From positions 1 to 64,000 of the forward strand of contig DATNFW010000106.1 in NCBI GenBank assembly GCA_035606175.1: 64,000 nucleotides of DNA, written 5' to 3'. This DNA is from JASHUC01 sp035606175. GTDB lineage: Bacteria; Pseudomonadota; Gammaproteobacteria; Steroidobacterales; Steroidobacteraceae. Position numbers and translations under genes: made by a program. Below are positions 1-8,409 of this stretch, piece by piece (position 1 is the first letter of the stretch; each line of letters starts with the position of its first letter). The notes under the pieces are model-generated. The model was not told where the DNA came from and searched no databases. It saw only the letters and a list, made by a program, of their open reading frames with translations.

Positions 1-858
1 CGCGTAGCGCTCCATGAATTTCTCGCCTTCGGCGTTGCGCAGGAAGCCGCCCTCGCCACGAGCGCCTTCGGTAATGAGCACGCCCGCGCCATAAATGCCG
101 GTCGGATGGAATTGCACGAACTCCATATCCTGGAGGGGCAGCCCTGCCCTCAGCACCATTGCGTTCCCATCGCCCGTGCAGGAATGCGCCGAGGTGCACG
201 AGAAGTACGCGCGCCCATAGCCGCCCGTTGCGAGGATCGTCGCATGGGCGCGGAAGCGATGGAGCGTGCCGTCCGCGAGATCGAGGGCGATGACGCCGCG
301 GCACTGCCCGTTCTCCATCATCAGATCGATCGCGAAATATTCGATGAAGAACGTCGCATCGCGCCGGATCGACTGCTGATAGAGCGTGTGCAGCAGCGCG
401 TGTCCGGTGCGGTCCGCCGCCGCGCACGTGCGGTGCGCGATGCCTTTGCCGAAGTGCGTGGTCATGCCTCCGAAGGGCCGCTGATAGATGCGGCCCGCGT
501 CGGTGCGGGAGAACGGCACACCGTAGTGCTCGAGCTCGATGACGGCCGCCGGCGCCTCCTTGCACATGAGCTCGATCGCGTCCTGATCGCCGAGCCAGTC
601 CGATCCCTTGACGGTGTCGTACATGTGCCAGCGCCAGTCGTCCTCACCCATGTTGCCGAGCGCCGCGCTGATACCGCCCTGCGCCGCGACCGTGTGGCTG
701 CGCGTCGGGAAGAGCTTGGTGATGCAGGCCGTCGAGAGTCCCGCCTCGACGAGGCCCAACGTCGCTCTCAAACCCGCACCGCCCGCACCGACGACGACGA
801 CATCGTAAGTGTGGTCGATGACAGGATAAGCGGATGAGCGAGAGGAAGTTTCGCTCAT
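1..858 (-). CDS. sdhA: Succinate dehydrogenase flavoprotein subunit, partial (C-terminus beyond left edge)
   Basis: Catalytic flavoprotein of complex II; oxidises succinate to fumarate and passes electrons to the iron-sulfur subunit at the inner membrane. The first 286 codons are present. The N-terminal FAD-binding motif VVVGAGGAGLRAT lies at about residues 20-33. The RSHTVAAQGG segment contains His55, the position where FAD is covalently attached in this family. FSCTSAHSCTGDGNA and QFHPTG follow near the cut edge. The start is ATG at 858, overlapping the sdhD stop as ATGA, so translation is probably coupled. Gene order sdhC-sdhD-sdhA is standard; sdhB should lie just outside the window. Identification is secure; only the 5' half of the gene is visible. 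Confidence 0.97.
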   Translation of the reverse strand, partial: MSETSSRSSAYPVIDHTYDVVVVGAGGAGLRATLGLVEAGLSTACITKLFPTRSHTVAAQGGISAALGNMGEDDWRWHMYDTVKGSDWLGDQDAIELMCKEAPAAVIELEHYGVPFSRTDAGRIYQRPFGGMTTHFGKGIAHRTCAAADRTGHALLHTLYQQSIRRDATFFIEYFAIDLMMENGQCRGVIALDLADGTLHRFRAHATILATGGYGRAYFSCTSAHSCTGDGNAMVLRAGLPLQDMEFVQFHPTGIYGAGVLITEGARGEGGFLRNAEGEKFMERYA

Positions 859-1259
859 GGAGGGCCACCGAGCGCCACTTTGAGCACGGCGAGCACGCTC
901 GCGGCGCCGATCACGACATGGATGAAGGTGGAGAACGCGAGCGCGACCGTCTTCGCGCCGACCTCGTGGACGTAGTCCTCGATGATCACGCGAACGCCGA
1001 GCTCGGAGTGCCATGTGGCGACGGCCGCGAACAAAATGAGCGGGAGCGCCGTCCAGCCGCTTCTCATCCAGCGCACGAGCGTCACGTAGTCGAATGCCGG
1101 CAGCGCGAGCAGCGAGACGACGAACCAGCAGCCGAGCACGATGAGCGCGACGGAGGTGAGGCGCTGCGTCCACCAGTGCGCCACTCCCTCTTTCGCCGAT
1201 CCATAGCCGCGGACCTGACCGAGCGCGGAGCGGCGAGTCGCCTCGGCATCGCCGCTCAT
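855..1259 (-). CDS. sdhD: Succinate dehydrogenase membrane anchor subunit
   Basis: A 134-residue hydrophobic anchor that, with SdhC, binds heme b and ubiquinone and attaches SdhAB to the membrane. It begins MSGDAEATRRSALG and has three predicted membrane segments at about residues 33-52, 65-83 and 103-125. The motif WHSELGVRVIIEDYVH matches the conserved SdhD stretch carrying the heme-ligand His and the quinone-site Asp-Tyr. The ATG at 1259 overlaps the sdhC stop and its own stop overlaps the sdhA start, both as ATGA. A longer in-frame extension upstream is ignored because it would run deep into sdhC. Confidence 0.93.
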   Translation of the reverse strand: MSGDAEATRRSALGQVRGYGSAKEGVAHWWTQRLTSVALIVLGCWFVVSLLALPAFDYVTLVRWMRSGWTALPLILFAAVATWHSELGVRVIIEDYVHEVGAKTVALAFSTFIHVVIGAASVLAVLKVALGGPP

Positions 1260-1744
1260 GCCGGCGCCCTCGCGATGGAGGCGGCATGCGCAGGCGACAG
1301 CGATGCGCCAGCAGCAGGCAGCGCCGGGCCGCCGGCGCGCGACATCGCCCACCAGATGAGCAGCCCGGCGAGTACGAGCGAGCAGGCGATCACGACCCAC
1401 GCGCTCGTGCGCGATTGCGCGCGCTCGAGGCCGCGGCCCGTATCCCAGATGAGATGGCGAATACCGGCGATGAGGTGGTAGGCGAATGCGAGGAGCAGCA
1501 GCGCGTAGAACGCGAGGAGCGCGGGATGCCCGAGCACCGCGTGAGTGCTCTCATACCAGCGCTCGCCGCTCGCGAGCGAGATCAGCCAATACGCGAAGAG
1601 TGGCAGCCCGAGACTCAGAATGCCGCCGGCCGCCCGATTGGAGAAGGACGTGAGCAGGCAGTACCGGCGCATCCGGTACACCGTCAGGTGAGGCGACAGC
1701 GGCCGTCCGCGAGCCGGCGCGCCGTTGGAGGCGGTTGCGCGCAT
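1256..1744 (-). CDS. sdhC: Succinate dehydrogenase cytochrome b556 subunit
   Basis: A 162-residue membrane subunit of complex II. It contains the N-terminal HLTVYR signature, then three membrane spans. The helix motif AYHLIAGIRHLIWD includes the likely axial heme histidine. In the quinone-site motif the sequence reads SFSNRAAGG. The arginine equivalent to E. coli Arg31 is kept, but the preceding residue is Asn where E. coli has His30. The start is ATG at 1744, preceded by a good GGGAG ribosome-binding site five bases away. It is the first gene of the sdh operon. A perfect 19-bp palindrome lies 20-38 bases upstream of the ATG and is a candidate operator. Confidence 0.93.
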   Translation of the reverse strand: MRATASNGAPARGRPLSPHLTVYRMRRYCLLTSFSNRAAGGILSLGLPLFAYWLISLASGERWYESTHAVLGHPALLAFYALLLLAFAYHLIAGIRHLIWDTGRGLERAQSRTSAWVVIACSLVLAGLLIWWAMSRAGGPALPAAGASLSPAHAASIARAPA

Positions 1745-1763
1745 GAATGCTCCCAGGAATGGT

Positions 1764-1782
1764 TGAATTCTGCCAGAATTCA
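1764..1782. promoter_or_regulatory. Perfect 19-bp palindrome between sdhC and ygfZ
   Basis: Two exact 9-bp arms (TGAATTCTG and CAGAATTCA) flank a single central C. The site sits in the 68-bp divergent region between the sdhC and ygfZ starts and is AT-rich against a GC-rich background. Symmetry, placement and composition fit an operator for a dimeric repressor controlling one or both genes. I cannot assign the regulator. It does not look like a terminator, having no usable loop or T-tract. Confidence 0.6.
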
Positions 1783-1812
1783 GCGTTGCGGGCCACGAAC
1801 AGATTGAGCCCA

Positions 1813-2826
1813 ATGCAACGCAGCGGCAATTCCCACGACGGCGCCGATGCCGCACCGCATGCCAGCGCGCTTGCGCACGGCGTTGAGCTCGCGGACCTCG
1901 GTGTGCTGCGCGTCCGCGGCGCGGACGCCGAGCGCTTCCTTCAGGGGCAGCTCTCGAACGATCTCACGCGGCTCGCGCGCGAGAGCTCGATTCTCGCGGG
2001 CCTGCACAATCCGCAGGGCCGCACCGTCGCGCTGCTGCGCCTCGCCGCGACCGGCGAGCACGATTTCCTTGCCGTGCTGCCGCGCGCGCTCGTCGCCTCC
2101 GTCGCGCAGCGACTGAGCCGTTTCATCCTGCGCTCGAAGGTGCAGGTCACCGATGAGTCGAGCGGTTGGCGCATACGGGGGAACGTGGGCGAGCAAGCGG
2201 CGATGCGTGAGCCGTCCTCCGTGCGCGAGCAGCCCTCCGGCGGGCTCGCGCTCGCCGTGCCGGGCGAGCCCGCACGCTGGATCGGCATCGTGCCCGCTGC
2301 GGCCCGAGCTTCGGAATCGCAGACCGCTTCGGAAGCGCAGGCCGCTTCGGAATCGCACGCGGCCGCGCTCGCGGCGCGAAACGGCTGGCGGCTGCTCGAT
2401 ATCGCCGCGGGCCTGCCGCAAATCTATCCCCAGACATCGGAGCTCTTCGTCGCGCAAATGTTGAATCTCGACGCGATCGATGCGATCTCCTTCTCAAAGG
2501 GCTGCTACACGGGACAGGAAGTCATCGCGCGCGCGCACTACCGCGGCCGCGTGAAGCGGCGCATGCAGCGATGGCGGACGACCGCGCCCGCCGCGTTATC
2601 ACCCGGTGACTCCGCACGGATCGCCGATGGACGCACGGTGCGCGTCGTCGATGCCGCGCAGCGGCCCGACGGAAGCTGCGAGTTTCTGGCCGTCGCGCCG
2701 CTCGCGGCCAGCGCGTCTACTGCGGCTGGTGCGGCCGCTGCGGACGAGGAGCCGGCGGCGGAACCGACCGATAAGATTCTGCTCGAGGCGGAGCAGCTGC
2801 CCCTGCCCTACGGCCTCGCTTCGTAA
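1813..2826 (+). CDS. ygfZ: Folate-binding YgfZ/GcvT-like protein
   Basis: A 337-residue member of the YgfZ/COG0354 family, folate-dependent proteins that assist maturation or repair of some iron-sulfur enzymes. The family signature KGCYTGQEVIAR is intact at about residue 230, followed by a typical C-terminal barrel region. The chosen ATG (1813) gives a normal length; an ATG at 1747 would add 22 residues lying on the palindromic control region. An Ala/Ser/Glu-rich insert at about residues 166-183 is encoded by an 18-bp tandem repeat and is probably a flexible linker. The gene is divergent from sdhCDA, which encodes an Fe-S enzyme, and its stop is one base from the convergent lysS stop. Confidence 0.9.
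   Translation: MQRSGNSHDGADAAPHASALAHGVELADLGVLRVRGADAERFLQGQLSNDLTRLARESSILAGLHNPQGRTVALLRLAATGEHDFLAVLPRALVASVAQRLSRFILRSKVQVTDESSGWRIRGNVGEQAAMREPSSVREQPSGGLALAVPGEPARWIGIVPAAARASESQTASEAQAASESHAAALAARNGWRLLDIAAGLPQIYPQTSELFVAQMLNLDAIDAISFSKGCYTGQEVIARAHYRGRVKRRMQRWRTTAPAALSPGDSARIADGRTVRVVDAAQRPDGSCEFLAVAPLAASASTAAGAAAADEEPAAEPTDKILLEAEQLPLPYGLAS
2308..2361 (+). repeat. 18-bp tandem repeat (3 units) inside ygfZ
   Basis: Three consecutive 18-bp units beginning GCTTCGGAA or GCTTCGGAAGC encode ASESQT, ASEAQA and ASESHA, a six-residue repeat. Being in frame, gain or loss of units would change only linker length. Confidence 0.85.
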
Positions 2827-2827
2827 C

Positions 2828-4309
2828 TCATGCCTCGGGGCGCAGATGCGGGAACGCGATCACGTCGCGAATCGAGGGTGAATCCGTCAGCAGCATCACG
2901 AGCCTGTCGATGCCGACGCCGAGACCCGCGGTGGGCGGCATGCCGTACTCGAGCGCGCGGATGTAGTCGGCATCGTAGAGCATCGCCTCCTCGTCGCCCC
3001 GCTCCTTGAGCGCCACCTGCGCACGGAAGCGAGCGGCCTGCTCCTCCGGATCGTTGAGCTCGGAGAAACCGTTCGCGAGCTCGCGCCCGGCCACGTAGAG
3101 CTCGAAACGATCCGTGACGAACGGATCGGCATCGTTTGCTCTGGCGAGGGGGGAGACTTCGGCCGGATACGCGTAAATGAACGTGGGATCGAGCAGCGCG
3201 TCCTCCGCGGTCTTATCGAAGAGCTCCATTTGAAGCTTCCCGGGACCGTCTTGCGGGTGATGCGGAATGCCCCGCTCCGTACAAAGCCGGCGCAAGTACG
3301 CGGCGTCCCGCAGCGCTTGCGGGTCGATGCCCGGATTCGAAGCGACGATCGCCTGCTCCACGGTCGAGCGGCGAAAAGGCGCGGCGAGCTCGTAGCGGCG
3401 CCCCTGATAGTCGATGCGCGTGCTGCCGTGAATCGCGAGCGCGAGCGCGCGGAACGTCCTCTCCACCCAATCCATGAGGTCGCGGTAGTCGGCGTACGCG
3501 ATGTACAGCTCGAGCATCGTGAACTCGGGGTTATGCCGCGTCGAGAGGCCCTCGTTGCGAAAATTGCGATTGATCTCGTATACCCGCTCGAACCCGCCGA
3601 CCACGAGCCGCTTCAAGTACAGCTCGGGGGCGATGCGCAGATACATGTCCATGTCGAGGGCGTGGTGGTGGGTTGCGAACGGCCTGGCCGCAGCGCCGCC
3701 CGCCATCGGCTGCATCATCGGTGTCTCGACCTCGAGGAAGTCCTGCGCATCCAGGTAATCGCGCAGGAAACGAATGATGCGCGCGCGCGTCCTGAAGAGC
3801 TTGCGGCTCTGCTCGTTGACGATCAGATCGACGTAGCGCTGGCGGTAGCGCGTCTCGGTGTCCGCGAGCCCGTGCCACTTCTCGGGCAGCGGCCGCAGCG
3901 ACTTCACCAAAAGCCGCGCGCTAGTCACGCGCACGGAGAGCTCGTTGGTCTTGGTGCGAAAGAGCGTCCCGCTCGCCCCCACGATGTCGCCCACGTCCCA
4001 TGTCTTGAATTCTTCGTACGCCTCGACACCGAGCGCGTCCTGCTTCATGAACAGCTGGACCTGTCCGGTGCGGTCGGCGATCTGCGCGAAACTCGCTTTA
4101 CCCATGACGCGCTTGAGCAGCATCCTCCCGCCCACGCTCACCGCCACCGGGTTCGCCTCGAGCCACTCGGCCGAGCGCTCATCGAAGGCGGCGTGCAGCT
4201 CCCCCGCTAGCGCCGTCCGCCGGTAATCGTTCGGGAACGCCGCACCCCGCTCGCGCAGTCCCGCGAGCTTCGCGCGCCGCTGCGCGATGAGCTTGTTCTC
4301 GTCCTCCAC
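2828..4309 (-). CDS. lysS: Lysyl-tRNA synthetase, class II
   Basis: Charges tRNA-Lys with lysine in the cytoplasm. At 493 residues it is close to the E. coli enzyme (505). An N-terminal OB-fold anticodon-binding domain (about residues 55-150) contains GRMLLKRVMGKASFAQIAD. The class II core includes motif 2 around FERVYEINRNFRNEG, RHNPEFTMLELY, and the motif 3 region GLGVGIDRLVML. The start is GTG at 4309, immediately after the prfB TAA with no gap, and GGAG lies five bases upstream. prfB-lysS is a classic gammaproteobacterial pair, so co-translation with RF2 is likely. It ends one base from the convergent ygfZ. Confidence 0.97.
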   Translation of the reverse strand: MEDENKLIAQRRAKLAGLRERGAAFPNDYRRTALAGELHAAFDERSAEWLEANPVAVSVGGRMLLKRVMGKASFAQIADRTGQVQLFMKQDALGVEAYEEFKTWDVGDIVGASGTLFRTKTNELSVRVTSARLLVKSLRPLPEKWHGLADTETRYRQRYVDLIVNEQSRKLFRTRARIIRFLRDYLDAQDFLEVETPMMQPMAGGAAARPFATHHHALDMDMYLRIAPELYLKRLVVGGFERVYEINRNFRNEGLSTRHNPEFTMLELYIAYADYRDLMDWVERTFRALALAIHGSTRIDYQGRRYELAAPFRRSTVEQAIVASNPGIDPQALRDAAYLRRLCTERGIPHHPQDGPGKLQMELFDKTAEDALLDPTFIYAYPAEVSPLARANDADPFVTDRFELYVAGRELANGFSELNDPEEQAARFRAQVALKERGDEEAMLYDADYIRALEYGMPPTAGLGVGIDRLVMLLTDSPSIRDVIAFPHLRPEA

Positions 4310-5405
4310 TTAAACTCCCGCCTTGAGGGATGCTTCGAGGAACTGATCGAGGTCCCCGTCGAGCACCGCCTGCGTGTTGCCCACCTCGACGCCCGTGCGC
4401 AGGTCTTTGATGCGCGACTGATCGAGCACGTACGAGCGGATCTGATTGCCCCAGCTCACGTCGGATTTGGATTCCTCGAGCACCCGGGCGGCCGCATTGC
4501 GCTTGTTGACCTCGAGCTCGTAGAGCTTCGCCTTCAGCATTTTCATCGCGGTCGAGCGGTTCTTGTGCTGACTGCGCTCGTTCTGGCAGGCAACCACTAT
4601 GCCCGAGGGCAAATGAGTGATGCGGACTGCGGATTCGGTTTTGTTGACGTGCTGGCCGCCCGCGCCCGAGGAGCGGTAGACATCGACCTTGAGGTCCGCC
4701 GGATTGACTTCGATCTGGATGTCCTCGTCCACCTCCGGGGAGACGAACACCGAGGCGAACGAGGTGTGGCGCCGATTGCCTGCATCGAAGGGGGACTTGC
4801 GCACCAGGCGGTGCACTCCCGTCTCGGTGCGCAGCCAGCCGTACGCGTACTCGCCCCGCACCTCGATGGTTGCGCTCTTGATGCCCGCCACCTCGCCGGG
4901 GCTCGAGTCGATGACCTCCGCTTCGAACCCGCGTGCGGCGCACCAGCGCAGGTACATCCGCAGCAGCATTTGCGCCCAGTCCTGCGCCTCGGTTCCCCCC
5001 GCTCCCGCCTGGATGTCGAGAAAAGCATTGTGGGAGTCCATCTCGCCGCGGAACATCCGCTTGAGCTCGAGCCGCCGCACCTCGGTGCCGAGCCGCTCAG
5101 AGTCGCGCTCGATGTCGATGACCGCCGCTTCCTCGCCCTCACTCTCGGCAAGCGCGAGCAACTCGATCGCGTCGGTGATTCCCTTCGAGGTGCGGTCGAT
5201 TTCGCCGATGTCCGTCGTCAGCCGCGCCCGCTCGCGCCCGAGCTCCTGTGCCCGATCGGGCTTCTGCCAGACCGCGGGGTCTTCGAGCTCGCGCGCGACC
5301 TCCTCCAAGCGCTCCTTCTTGCGATCGTACTCAAAGAAACCCCCGTAGAGAGCGCGTGCGCTCATCGAGGTCCTCGAGGCGGCGTTTGAGCGGATTGAGC
5401 TCCAT
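4310..5405 (-). CDS. prfB: Peptide chain release factor 2, with programmed +1 frameshift
   Basis: Recognises UGA and UAA stop codons and releases the finished peptide. Translation starts at ATG 5405 (MELNPLKRRLEDL...), reaches CTT codon 24, then an in-frame TGA (5333-5331). A +1 slip at CTT moves into the frame read from GAG at 5332 down to TAA at 4310, giving 364 residues, almost exactly E. coli's 365. The codon-recognition tripeptide SPF (RKSPFDAGNRRHTSF) and the catalytic GGQ loop (SGAGGQHVNKTES) are both present. The residue at E. coli position 246 is Ser. Reading the downstream frame alone from an upstream start would give a spurious 398-residue protein with an unrelated N-terminus. Confidence 0.96.
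5331..5345 (-). promoter_or_regulatory. RF2 programmed frameshift site
   Basis: On the coding strand the site reads CGG GGG TTT CTT TGA, with G as the next base. A Shine-Dalgarno-like GGGGG run sits three bases before the CTT slip codon, the same spacing as the well-studied E. coli site. When RF2 is scarce the ribosome pauses at UGA and slips +1, so RF2 controls its own synthesis. The base after UGA is G, whereas E. coli has C. Confidence 0.95.
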
Positions 5406-5511
5406 CTTGGTGTTCTCGCGGTAAAGCTCGTCATCTTACCGATATCGCCGACTAGCGTTTGTGCCGAATATCCCTCACGCCGGTCTGGCCAGGCGGGTAT
5501 CGGCATCCGCG

Positions 5512-7293
5512 CTACGGAGGCAGGACATGCTCGACCACGAGCTGCAGCCGCCGCTCGCCCTGGTACTCATTCACCTCGAGCCGGTAGACGAGGCGCGCAG
5601 GCCCATCCGGCAGCCGCGGCGCAGGGTCCACCGCGCTTCCGGACAGCTCCTGCATGAGATTGAAGGCGATCGCATCGAACGTGCGGCCCGTTCGCGGAAC
5701 CTCGACCCACATCTTCAAGTGCCGCTCTGCGACGATGCGGGCGTTGCGGATCGTGAATAGCCCATCGAAACACGGCTCCGGAAAGGCCTGTCCCCAGGGC
5801 CCGCCGCTTCTCAGCGCGAGGGCCGTCGAAAGTGCGATCTCGTGCACCTCGAGCTCCCCGTCGGTCTCGATCCATTCCCCGCTGCGCGCGCCGCCGCTCA
5901 CACGCGCCACCTCCTCCTCGAAGGCCCGCGCGAAGCAGTCGAGATTGCCCTCTTCGAGCGTGAGTCCCGCCGCCATGGCGTGGCCGCCGAAGCGGCTGAT
6001 GAGCTCGGGATGGCGCGCGGCGAGCGCATCGAGCACGTCCCGGATGTGCAGTCCCGCGACAGATCGCGCCGAGCCCCGCAGCAGCCCGGCGCCCGCGCGC
6101 GCAAACGCGATCACGGGCCTGCCCGTGCGCTCTTTCACGCGCCCCGCGACGAGGCCGACGATGCCCTGGTGCCAACTCGCATCGAACAGCGTGATTGCGC
6201 ACGCGCGTACCGGCGCCGGCATCGAGTCCGGCGCGGCAGGGGCATCTCCGGCGGGCTCCGGCGGGTCGCGCAGGTGCTTGACGGCTGCGAGCGCCTCCGC
6301 CTGCATCCGTGCCTCGATGGTGCGTCGTTCCTGATTGAGTCGATCGAGCTCGGCGGCGAGCTCTTCCGCGTGCTGCGGTTCGTCGGCGAGCAGGCACTGA
6401 ATGCCGATCGTCATGTCGTGCATGCGGCCCGCGGCATTGAGCCGCGGCGCAACGCCGAAGGCGAGATCGGCCGCGGTGAGCTCGGAGCGTCGCCGCCCTG
6501 CGAGGGCGAGAAGTGCGCGAATGCCGGCAACGCAGCGCTCCGCGCGAATGCGCCGCAGCCCCTGAGCGACCAGCACGCGGTTGTTGCCATCGAGCGGGAC
6601 CAGATCGGCGACGGTGCCGAGAGCCACGAGATCGAGATGCTCGGCGGGGCTCGGCGCGCCGGGAGGGGTATCTCCGGCCGCATCGAGCCGCCGCTTGAGC
6701 GCGGCGAGCACATAGAACGCCACGCCGACGCCGGCGAGCGCGCGGCTGCCGAAGGCACTCGCGCCCGCGTTCGGATTGACGATGACATTCGCTCGAGGCA
6801 GCTCGCGACCGGGCAGGTGATGGTCGGTCACGAGCACCTCGATGCCGCGCTCGCGCGCGGATTCGACTCCCGCGTTGCTCGAGATGCCGTTGTCTACCGT
6901 GACGATGAGCGTCGGATGGCGCTCGGCCGCGAGCGCGACGATCTCGGGCGTCAGGCCATAGCCGAACTCGAAGCGGTTCGGCACGAGAAAATCGACGCTC
7001 GCGAATCCCCATGCGCGCAGCAGCCGCACCATGAGCGCGGTGCTCGTCGCCCCATCCGCATCGAAGTCTCCGATCACGAGAATGCGCCCGCTCGCTCGAT
7101 GCCTCACGAGGAGCTCGGCCGCCGCCTCGACGCCTTCGAGTGTGCCGACCGGGAGCAGCCGGTCGAGTGCGACGCTCACCTCGGCGGCCGCACGTACCCC
7201 GCGGGCCGCATAGACACGCTGCAGGACCGGATGGAGCGCGGCACCGAGCTCCGTTGAGTCGCCCGTCACGCGTCGCCGGATCTGCCGCATCAT
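5512..7293 (-). CDS. recJ: Single-stranded-DNA-specific 5'-3' exonuclease RecJ
   Basis: Degrades single-stranded DNA 5' to 3' in recombination and mismatch/base-excision repair. It has 593 residues (E. coli 577). The DHH-family metal motifs are visible: GDFDADG (about 75-81), VTVDNGISS (about 131-139) and TDHH (156-159). The DHHA1 region contains SRFGGHAMAAGLTL, and a C-terminal OB-like region completes the protein. The start is ATG at 7293, overlapping the stop of the upstream gene as ATGA; an adjacent second ATG at 7290 is possible. The link to prfB-lysS downstream is common in gammaproteobacteria, with a 106-bp gap before prfB. Confidence 0.96.
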   Translation of the reverse strand: MMRQIRRRVTGDSTELGAALHPVLQRVYAARGVRAAAEVSVALDRLLPVGTLEGVEAAAELLVRHRASGRILVIGDFDADGATSTALMVRLLRAWGFASVDFLVPNRFEFGYGLTPEIVALAAERHPTLIVTVDNGISSNAGVESARERGIEVLVTDHHLPGRELPRANVIVNPNAGASAFGSRALAGVGVAFYVLAALKRRLDAAGDTPPGAPSPAEHLDLVALGTVADLVPLDGNNRVLVAQGLRRIRAERCVAGIRALLALAGRRRSELTAADLAFGVAPRLNAAGRMHDMTIGIQCLLADEPQHAEELAAELDRLNQERRTIEARMQAEALAAVKHLRDPPEPAGDAPAAPDSMPAPVRACAITLFDASWHQGIVGLVAGRVKERTGRPVIAFARAGAGLLRGSARSVAGLHIRDVLDALAARHPELISRFGGHAMAAGLTLEEGNLDCFARAFEEEVARVSGGARSGEWIETDGELEVHEIALSTALALRSGGPWGQAFPEPCFDGLFTIRNARIVAERHLKMWVEVPRTGRTFDAIAFNLMQELSGSAVDPAPRLPDGPARLVYRLEVNEYQGERRLQLVVEHVLPP

Positions 7294-8342
7294 CGAAGCT
7301 CCGCGAACGCGGCACGCGGGCGGCGCCAGAGCTTGAAGCGATCGCGTGCGCCGAACGCGAGCGCCCGGTCGTTGACGAGAATCGTGAGCCGCGTGAGATC
7401 GCCCGCCTTCAGCTGCTCGAGTGCCGGAGCGACCCATTGCCGCTCGAATTGCTCGAGCGCGGCGAGCGGGGAGAATGCGGCGAGCGGCTCGCGCTGCGGA
7501 GGGCTCTCTGCCGAGCGCAGCAGCTCGAGAGCGACGATGCGCCGCGGGGCGCCTGCTCCCGCGAGCGCGCCCGGTGCTGGAGCCTCCGCCGCGAAATGTG
7601 CGCCGCAGAGTCGCGCGAGTCCTTCCATGAAGCCATCATCGCCGAAAACTGCCGCGCTCGGGGAACCGTTCCCCGAGCGCCAGGCGTCCGCACCGAGGGG
7701 CGCACCGCCTCCCCACAGCCAGAGCGTGCTGATGGGCGGGCGGTTCTCGCGCACGCGCCGCACGTTTAACGGGTGCTCGTGCAGCCACATCTCGATCTCG
7801 GCGCCGAGCGCGCGGAGAGCGCTTGCGCCGCGCCCCCTCGGAAGCGGATCGGCGATCCTCGTCCCGAGCGCACGCGCAGGCTCCATCGCGCGCACCTCAC
7901 CGGAGGGTGCCGGTCCGCTCAAAAGAAAGCGCCCGCCGCGCAGCGGCTCGAGCGCGTAGCCCGATCGCGCGAAGGTGAAATCAAAGGCGGCGGCGAGCGC
8001 CTGCTGTGCCGCCGCATCGAGCGCGAGCGTCCCGTTCGGGGAGAGATGCACGCTCGTCGGGCCGACGATGAGGTGCACAGGATCGGCGAGCCAGAGAAAT
8101 TGCCGCTGCGGCTCCCCGGGCGCGCGCATCGCCGCCCCCGCGATGGAAGCGGGTGCCGCGCTCGCGAGTTCCTCGCGACCGAGCCAGCCCGCAAGCCACG
8201 CGCGCCAGCCGGCGGGCAGAGGCTCTACGGTTCCGTAGCGTGCGATGTGCGAGAGAAGCGGCAAAGCGAGTCCGCGGGCCCGCTGCGGCACATCGCTTGC
8301 CGCTGCGAAGATGTCCGCTGCGATGAGGACGAGCTCGCTCAC
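7290..8342 (-). CDS. Conserved protein resembling COG4255 'phosphoglycerate mutase-like' proteins
   Basis: A 350-residue, apparently cytosolic protein; no signal peptide or membrane span is visible. The segment MWLHEHPLNVRRVREN followed by PPISTLWLWGGG (about residues 190-220) resembles a conserved motif of proteins often annotated as cofactor-independent phosphoglycerate mutase-like in xanthomonads and relatives. I recognise the family from this motif only and cannot confirm any enzymatic activity. The alkaline-phosphatase-type metal motifs of true independent mutases are not obvious. It starts with GTG at 8342 and overlaps recJ by four bases, so the two are probably co-translated. It is divergent from the Mth938-like gene. 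Confidence 0.65.
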   Translation of the reverse strand: MSELVLIAADIFAAASDVPQRARGLALPLLSHIARYGTVEPLPAGWRAWLAGWLGREELASAAPASIAGAAMRAPGEPQRQFLWLADPVHLIVGPTSVHLSPNGTLALDAAAQQALAAAFDFTFARSGYALEPLRGGRFLLSGPAPSGEVRAMEPARALGTRIADPLPRGRGASALRALGAEIEMWLHEHPLNVRRVRENRPPISTLWLWGGGAPLGADAWRSGNGSPSAAVFGDDGFMEGLARLCGAHFAAEAPAPGALAGAGAPRRIVALELLRSAESPPQREPLAAFSPLAALEQFERQWVAPALEQLKAGDLTRLTILVNDRALAFGARDRFKLWRRPRAAFAELR

Positions 8343-8409
8343 GCAGCGTATGGTAGCTGCGAAAGCGCGTGCGGCCGCGCAGGGCCGTGCGAATCAGCGC
8401 GAGGGCACC

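Noticed and set aside
4310..5506. A prfB start at 5506 giving a 398-residue protein
   Set aside because: The N-terminal extension has no RF2 similarity. The programmed frameshift from ATG 5405 explains the gene with the right length and sequence.
5406..5511. A terminator-like dyad between recJ and prfB (TGCCGATA with TATTCGGCA)
   Set aside because: The arms pair imperfectly across a long GC-rich loop and no T-tract follows, so I do not call it a terminator.
7290..8342. Firm assignment of this gene as a phosphoglycerate mutase
   Set aside because: Similar proteins carry that label, but I cannot see the catalytic serine/metal motifs of the cofactor-independent enzyme, so function is left open.
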